Source of the DNA: DASUFE01 sp036274675
GTDB taxonomy: Bacteria > Pseudomonadota > Gammaproteobacteria > HTCC5015
DNA: 9,517 bases
Reading direction: 5' to 3'
Assembly: GCA_036274675.1 (NCBI GenBank)
Contig: DASUFE010000001.1
Coordinates: forward strand, 1-9,517
In this document: positions 4,664-9,517 of the stretch, piece by piece
How the letters are laid out: every line of letters begins with the position of its first letter
Position numbering within the stretch: position 1 is the first letter of the stretch
Position numbers and translations under genes: made by a program
The notes under the pieces: model-generated
The model's database searches: none
What the model saw: only the letters and a program-made list of their open reading frames with translations
Told to the model about the DNA's origin: nothing

Positions 4664-6487
4664 TTAATGATTTTCGCCGTGTAGTGTAGCGTATATTTTG
4701 CCAGCCATCTCCCTGCCGATGCCTTTGACGGCCGCAATATCCTCGACTCCCGCTCTCTGCAGACCCTGCATGCCGCCGAAATGCCTGAGCAGCAGCTGCC
4801 GGCGCTTGCCGCCGAGTCCGTGTATATCCTCCAGCACGGAGCGGGTACGCGCTTTCTTGCGCTGCAGGCGGTGCCCGCTGATCGCGAAGCGGTGTGCTTC
4901 GTCCCGTATCGCCTGTATCAAAAGAAAGCCGGGGCGGTTCGCATCGGGTGTCAGCACCTTGTCGCCGCCCGCGACGAGCAACCTTTCCTGCCCCGGTATC
5001 CGATCAGGACCCTTGGCGATGCCGACGATGGCGACACCGGGGACCTGGAGTTCTTCGAGAACCGCGGCGGCGGCGCCGAGTTGTCCCTTGCCGCCGTCGA
5101 TAAACAGAATATCCGGGAGTTTGCCTTCGCCTTTTTTCAGGCGTGTATATCTTCGCGTCAAGGCCTGGCTGAGCGCTCCGTAATCGTCACCCGGCGTGAC
5201 GCCGTCGATATTGAAACGGCGATACTCCGACTTGACGGGACCGTTGCCGTCGAACACGACGCAGGCCGCTACCGTGGCTTCACCCTGCGTATGGCTGACG
5301 TCGAAGCATTCCATCCGTTCGGGAAGCGATTCGAGTTCCAGCAGCTGCTGCAGATCCTCAAATCTCTGCCCGGTGTTCTGCTGCGAGGCGAGTTTGGCCT
5401 GCAGTGCGTTTCTGGCGTTGGTCGCCGCCAGTTTCAACCAGGTCGCGCGCTCGCCGCGCGGCTGCTGTATGGTTATTTTCCGGCCCGCGCGCTCGCTCAG
5501 CAGTTGCTCCAGCGGCTGACGGTCCTCGATGGGTTGGTCGACGAGGATATCGCCCGCGGGCTGGTGTTGCAGATAATACTGTTCCAGGAAAGCCTCCAGC
5601 ACGTCAGCCCGGCTCGCGCCCGCCGGGGTGCGCGGGAAAAATGTCTTGCTGCCCAGGTTGCGCCCGTCGCGGATATAGAACACCTGCACGCAGCTCGTGT
5701 TTTCCTTCAGCTCGCAGGCGACGATATCGAAGTCGCCCTTTTCCCCGCTGACGTACTGCTTGTCATAAACCTTGCGCAAAAACTGTATGCGATCACGGCA
5801 GGAGGCCGCGGCTTCATAGTCCAGCCTGCGCGCAGCCTCGTCCATGCGTTCGACCAGCAGGTCCGTAACCTGGCTGGTTTTGCCCTCGAGCAGCATGACG
5901 CTTTGCTCTACGTCCCGGCGGTAGCTTGGCTCGTCGATCAGCCCCACGCAGGGCGCGGTGCAGCGCTTGATCTGGTATTGCAGGCAAGGGCGCGAGCGGT
6001 TGCGGAAAAATGTGTCCTCGCACTGGCGCAGGCGGAACAGCTTCTGCACCAGCCCAAGAGTCTGCCGCACGGCGGAGGCGCTGGGATAGGGACCGAAATA
6101 GCGCCCGCTGCCCTGACGCTTGCCGCGGTCGAAAGAAAGCCGCGGAAAGAGGTGATTGCCGGACAGATATATATAAGGATAGCTTTTATCATCCCGCAGA
6201 TAGACGTTATAGCGCGGCTTGTGCTGCTTGATGAGATTGTTCTCGAGCAGCAAGGCTTCGGTTTCATTGTGGGTGATGGTAACTTCGATATCGGCGATCT
6301 GCGCCACCATCGCCTGAATTCTGGGTGAATCCGGATGGTTGCGGAAATAACTGCCGACCCGCGCCTTCAGATTGCGTGCTTTACCTATATAAAGGATATC
6401 GCCTTCCGCCGACAGCATTTTGTAAATGCCCGGGCGCGTGCTCAGGCTCTGCAAAAACCTTTCGCTGTCAAAAGTATGGGCTGACAT
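4664..6487 (-). CDS. uvrC: UvrABC excinuclease subunit C
   Basis: UvrC makes both incisions, 3' then 5' of the lesion, in nucleotide excision repair after UvrB is loaded on DNA. The 607 residues match the family length (E. coli 610). Order: GIY-YIG nuclease (PGIY at 19-22, LYIG at 32-35, and HNETEALLLENNLI with its acidic metal ligand), a four-cysteine group (C156, C168, C176, C180) with the same spacing as the reported Fe-S ligands of E. coli UvrC, a UVR domain binding UvrB (TDLLVERMDEAARRLDYEAA), the RNase H-like 5' nuclease (CFDVSHTQGE, LFIDGGKGQL, RDEAHRFA), and C-terminal tandem helix-hairpin-helix (LEDIHGLGGKRRQLLLRHFG, AAVKGIGREMAGKI). All catalytic parts appear intact. It lies between uvrY and pgsA on one strand; the start has only a weak GGCGGA 6 nt upstream. 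Confidence 0.98.
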   Translation of the reverse strand: MSAHTFDSERFLQSLSTRPGIYKMLSAEGDILYIGKARNLKARVGSYFRNHPDSPRIQAMVAQIADIEVTITHNETEALLLENNLIKQHKPRYNVYLRDDKSYPYIYLSGNHLFPRLSFDRGKRQGSGRYFGPYPSASAVRQTLGLVQKLFRLRQCEDTFFRNRSRPCLQYQIKRCTAPCVGLIDEPSYRRDVEQSVMLLEGKTSQVTDLLVERMDEAARRLDYEAAASCRDRIQFLRKVYDKQYVSGEKGDFDIVACELKENTSCVQVFYIRDGRNLGSKTFFPRTPAGASRADVLEAFLEQYYLQHQPAGDILVDQPIEDRQPLEQLLSERAGRKITIQQPRGERATWLKLAATNARNALQAKLASQQNTGQRFEDLQQLLELESLPERMECFDVSHTQGEATVAACVVFDGNGPVKSEYRRFNIDGVTPGDDYGALSQALTRRYTRLKKGEGKLPDILFIDGGKGQLGAAAAVLEELQVPGVAIVGIAKGPDRIPGQERLLVAGGDKVLTPDANRPGFLLIQAIRDEAHRFAISGHRLQRKKARTRSVLEDIHGLGGKRRQLLLRHFGGMQGLQRAGVEDIAAVKGIGREMAGKIYATLHGENH

Positions 6488-6513
6488 GGCAAATCCGCCG
6501 GCGGCGGATGGAA

Positions 6514-7158
6514 TCAGTTGGCGTCAACGTTATTAAGCAGGCCGCCCTCACGGCAGATACGGCTTAGTTCGACATCGTTGGTGGCGTTCAGTTTCTCCAG
6601 CAGCCGTGAACGGTAGGTACTGGTGGTCTTGGGGCTAAGATGCAGCTGCTCGGCGATTTCGCGATTGCTCTGCCCCTTGCTGATGCGGATCAGCACCTCC
6701 AGTTCGCGCTTGCTGAGCTTGTCCAGCGGCGACTGGTTGCCGTCCAGTATGGATAGCGCAAGTTTCTGCGCGACCATCGGCGAGATGTAACGCTGCCCCG
6801 CCTGCACCTGTTTGATGGCATGAATCATTTCGTCGATCGCGCTGCCCTTGGTCAGATAGCCGGCGACGCCGAATTTGAGCGTGTGCTTGGACAGCGGAGT
6901 TTCCGATTCGGCGGTGAGGATGATGACGCGGGTCTCGTTATAGCGGTCGATGATGCGCTTGGCCGCTTCCATACCGCCCATGCCGGGCATGTGCAGATCG
7001 AGCAATACGATATCGGGACGTAACTGCTGGCAGGCACTCAGCGCTTCCTCACCACTCGCGCATTGGCCGACGACTTCTATATCGGGAATGTCCGAGAGCA
7101 AGCGGGTGATGCCTGCGCGGACGAGATCATGATCATCTACGATTAACGTTTTAATCAT
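6514..7158 (-). CDS. uvrY: UvrY/GacA-type response regulator (NarL/FixJ family)
   Basis: A 214-residue two-component response regulator. The receiver domain (1-120) has the acidic pair D8-D9, phospho-acceptor D54 in IVLLDLHMPGMGG, the T of IILTAES and the K of YLTKGS. A LuxR-type HTH follows (LSKRELEVLIRISKGQSNRE, IAEQLHLSPKTTSTYRSRLL). It is orthologous by sequence and position to E. coli UvrY and Pseudomonas GacA, which are phosphorylated by BarA/GacS and turn on small RNAs that sequester CsrA/RsmA. The start at 7158 gives MIKTLIVDDHDLVRAG as in the family, with AAGG upstream; an in-frame GTG at 7188 would add ten residues without family support. uvrC begins 26 nt after its stop. Confidence 0.95.
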   Translation of the reverse strand: MIKTLIVDDHDLVRAGITRLLSDIPDIEVVGQCASGEEALSACQQLRPDIVLLDLHMPGMGGMEAAKRIIDRYNETRVIILTAESETPLSKHTLKFGVAGYLTKGSAIDEMIHAIKQVQAGQRYISPMVAQKLALSILDGNQSPLDKLSKRELEVLIRISKGQSNREIAEQLHLSPKTTSTYRSRLLEKLNATNDVELSRICREGGLLNNVDAN

Positions 7159-7245
7159 TGGCGGCCTTGCAGCTACAGCTCCATTCACCGGGGGATATTA
7201 TCGGTATTTTCCCGAGTAAAAGCGATAGGGACGCCGGCTTTTTAT

Positions 7246-8177
<932 letters not shown>

Positions 8178-8181
<4 letters not shown>

Positions 8182-9221
8182 GTATTGTTCACCCGCGCCT
8201 GGAGCGGTTCCAGCGCATTGATTTGTTTATCGATCACCGCAGGCACGTTGTGCTCCACTTCGAGCATTGCCATTTTAATGGCATTGGCGAAGGCCAGCTT
8301 GTCGGCGCTGCCGTGACTCTTGATGACGATGCCCTGCAGTCCGAGCAGGGTCGCGCCGTTGTAGCGACGTGGATCGATACGACGGCGGAAGGACTTTAAC
8401 ACAGGCAACGCAACCAATCCCGCCAATCTGGTCAACGGATTGCGCGTGAACTCATTGCGCAGATTGGTCGCGATCATATGCGCCAGTCCCTCGACGGATT
8501 TGAGGGACACATTGCCGGTGAACCCGTCGGTCACCACAACATCCACCTTGTCGCCGAAAATGTCATTGCCCTCGACATAGCCGATGTAATTCAGCGGACT
8601 GTCAGCCAGCAGCTGGCTGGCCTGCTTGACCACATCATTGCCCTTGATTTCCTCCGAGCCGATGTTCAACAGGCCGATGCGCGGCGACTTGATGCCGTCG
8701 ACCGCCTTCACCAGCACGGAACCCATCAACGCGAACTGGTAGAGATGTTCGGAGGTGCAATCGACATTGGCTCCCAGATCCATCACAAAGGTGTGGCCTT
8801 GCTGTGCGGGCAAGGCGCTGCAGATGGCCGGTCTGTCGATGCCGGCGATCATCTTCAGTACGAAACGCGCGGTCGCCATAAGCGCCCCGGTGTTGCCTGC
8901 GCTGACACAGGCCTGCGCCCTGCCCTGTTTGACCAGGTCGATGGCCGCCCGCATGGAAGAATCTTTCTTCGAGCGCAGGGCCTGGGCGGGCGGGTCTTCC
9001 ATGGTGACCACCTGGGAGGCATGCTGGATGGACAGGCGCTGCCTGACCCCCGGCGTGATGGACTTGCCTTCGATAAGGGTCTGCAGGGTGGCTTGATCGC
9101 CGACCAGAATCAGCTCGAGTTGGGGATAACGCTCGGCAATGAAGCCCGCCGCCGAAACAACGGTTTCAGGACCACGATCCCCGCTCATTGCATCCAAAGC
9201 GATAATGGTCTTTGAATTCAT
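8178..9221 (-). CDS. plsX: Phosphate acyltransferase PlsX
   Basis: PlsX converts acyl-ACP and phosphate into acyl phosphate, which PlsY uses to acylate glycerol 3-phosphate in phospholipid synthesis. It is a peripheral membrane enzyme. Family motifs run the full length: IIALDAMSGDRGPETVV at the start, QACVSAGNTGALMA, DLGANVDCTSEHLYQFALMG, GLLNIGSEEIKGND and VVTDGFTGNVSLKSVEG. From ATG 9221 the protein has 347 residues, near the family length. A TTG at 9239 in the same frame would add six residues and sits too close to AAGGCGG to be preferred, but the true start is not settled. It lies downstream of rpmF and overlaps fabH by four bases. Confidence 0.96.
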
Positions 9222-9271
9222 TCCGCTTAAATTCGCCAAGCCGCCTTATTGCCGTTTGTAGTCATTATGCA

Positions 9272-9302
9272 AAGAGGGCTTGAGTCAGACCCAAGCCCTC
9301 TT
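9272..9302. terminator. Strong inverted repeat between rpmF and plsX
   Basis: AAGAGGGCTTG and CAAGCCCTCTT form a perfect 11-bp stem with a 9-nt loop, 22 nt after the rpmF stop. On the minus strand only TTT-like sequence follows (CTCTTTGCAT), so termination would be partial. It may act as an attenuator or stabilise the 3' end of the abundant rpmF message against the lower-expressed plsX-fabH. Confidence 0.5.
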
Positions 9303-9323
9303 CAATGCTGCGATGCGCAATGA

Positions 9324-9515
9324 TTATTCTTCGTCTTTCTGACCGGCGGATTCGATCACCTTGCGGCCGCGATAATAGCCGTCCGCGGTGAGATGATGCC
9401 GGCGGTGCGTTTCACCCGAAGTGGGATCGGTGGAAAGGGTTGGTCCGCTCAGCGCATCATGAGAGCGGCGCATGCCACGACGCGAGGGTGTTTTACGACT
9501 TTTTTGTACAGCCAC
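9324..9515 (-). CDS. rpmF: 50S ribosomal protein L32
   Basis: The 63-residue product carries the bL32 signature MAVQKSRKTPSRRGMRRSHD, followed by ETHRRHHLTADGYYRGRKVI. No zinc-binding cysteines are present, as in the E. coli form. It ends in an acidic ESAGQKDEE tail, making it about six residues longer than E. coli L32. The start codon is GTG at 9515, two bases from the window end, so its ribosome binding site is not visible. It is the first gene of the rpmF-plsX-fabH group, with a strong inverted repeat after it. Confidence 0.96.
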   Translation of the reverse strand: MAVQKSRKTPSRRGMRRSHDALSGPTLSTDPTSGETHRRHHLTADGYYRGRKVIESAGQKDEE

Positions 9516-9517
9516 GG

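Noticed and set aside
4048..4689. 213-codon plus-strand frame
   Set aside because: Antisense to pgsA; its low-complexity G/Q/H-rich sequence is typical of a shadow frame.
4781..6328. Long 515-codon open frame on the plus strand
   Set aside because: It lies wholly antisense to uvrC, which has every family motif; long antisense frames are a by-product of GC-rich coding sequence.
7159..7245. Promoter for uvrY with GATAAT near 7195
   Set aside because: The -10-like hexamer is fair, but the sequence at the -35 position matches only two of six bases, so it was not listed.
8478..9215. 245-codon plus-strand frame
   Set aside because: Antisense to plsX, with no recognisable motif or ribosome binding site.

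Overview
The window looks chromosomal and gammaproteobacterial. From the right edge leftwards, and all on the minus strand, it carries rpmF-plsX-fabH followed by uvrY/gacA-uvrC-pgsA and tRNA genes for Gly(GCC), Cys(GCA) and Leu(UAA). The second block is the same gene order as uvrY-uvrC-pgsA-glyW-cysT-leuZ in E. coli and gacA-uvrC-pgsA-tRNAs in pseudomonads. The genus cannot be told from the window. fabH is not followed by fabD-fabG-acpP as in E. coli; it runs directly into uvrY.

Right half (about 4060-9515): housekeeping genes. RpmF is ribosomal protein L32. PlsX and FabH feed phospholipid and fatty acid synthesis and are coupled through an ATGA overlap. UvrY/GacA is a response regulator, UvrC is the nucleotide-excision-repair nuclease, and PgsA makes phosphatidylglycerol phosphate. 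A strong inverted repeat lies between rpmF and plsX.

Middle (about 2819-4030): the tRNA cluster. tRNA-Gly and tRNA-Cys are intact and are separated by terminator-like structures. tRNA-Leu(UAA) is split exactly after the first anticodon base by a 690-nt group I intron of the tRNA-Leu(UAA) type; P1, P2, P3/P4, P6, P7, P8, a GNRA-capped P9 and a terminal G can be read. The loop of P6 is expanded to about 450 nt and holds an HNH homing-type endonuclease gene on the opposite strand. Its ribosome binding site and last codons are the antisense of the two P6 strands. The gene is frameshifted between the two halves of its HNH domain.

Left part (1-2818): accessory DNA that appears to be an element integrated at the 3' end of the same tRNA-Leu gene. 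It holds a tyrosine integrase next to the tRNA end with repeated CCGAAAA motifs between them, a ParD/ParE toxin-antitoxin pair with a strong promoter and operator dyad, an excisionase/AlpA-like HTH protein, and a gene-poor left end rich in hairpins. The other attachment site is not in the window.

The most notable point is that one tRNA-Leu gene hosts three selfish layers: a self-splicing intron in its anticodon, an antisense endonuclease gene inside that intron, and an integrase-bearing element at its 3' end.
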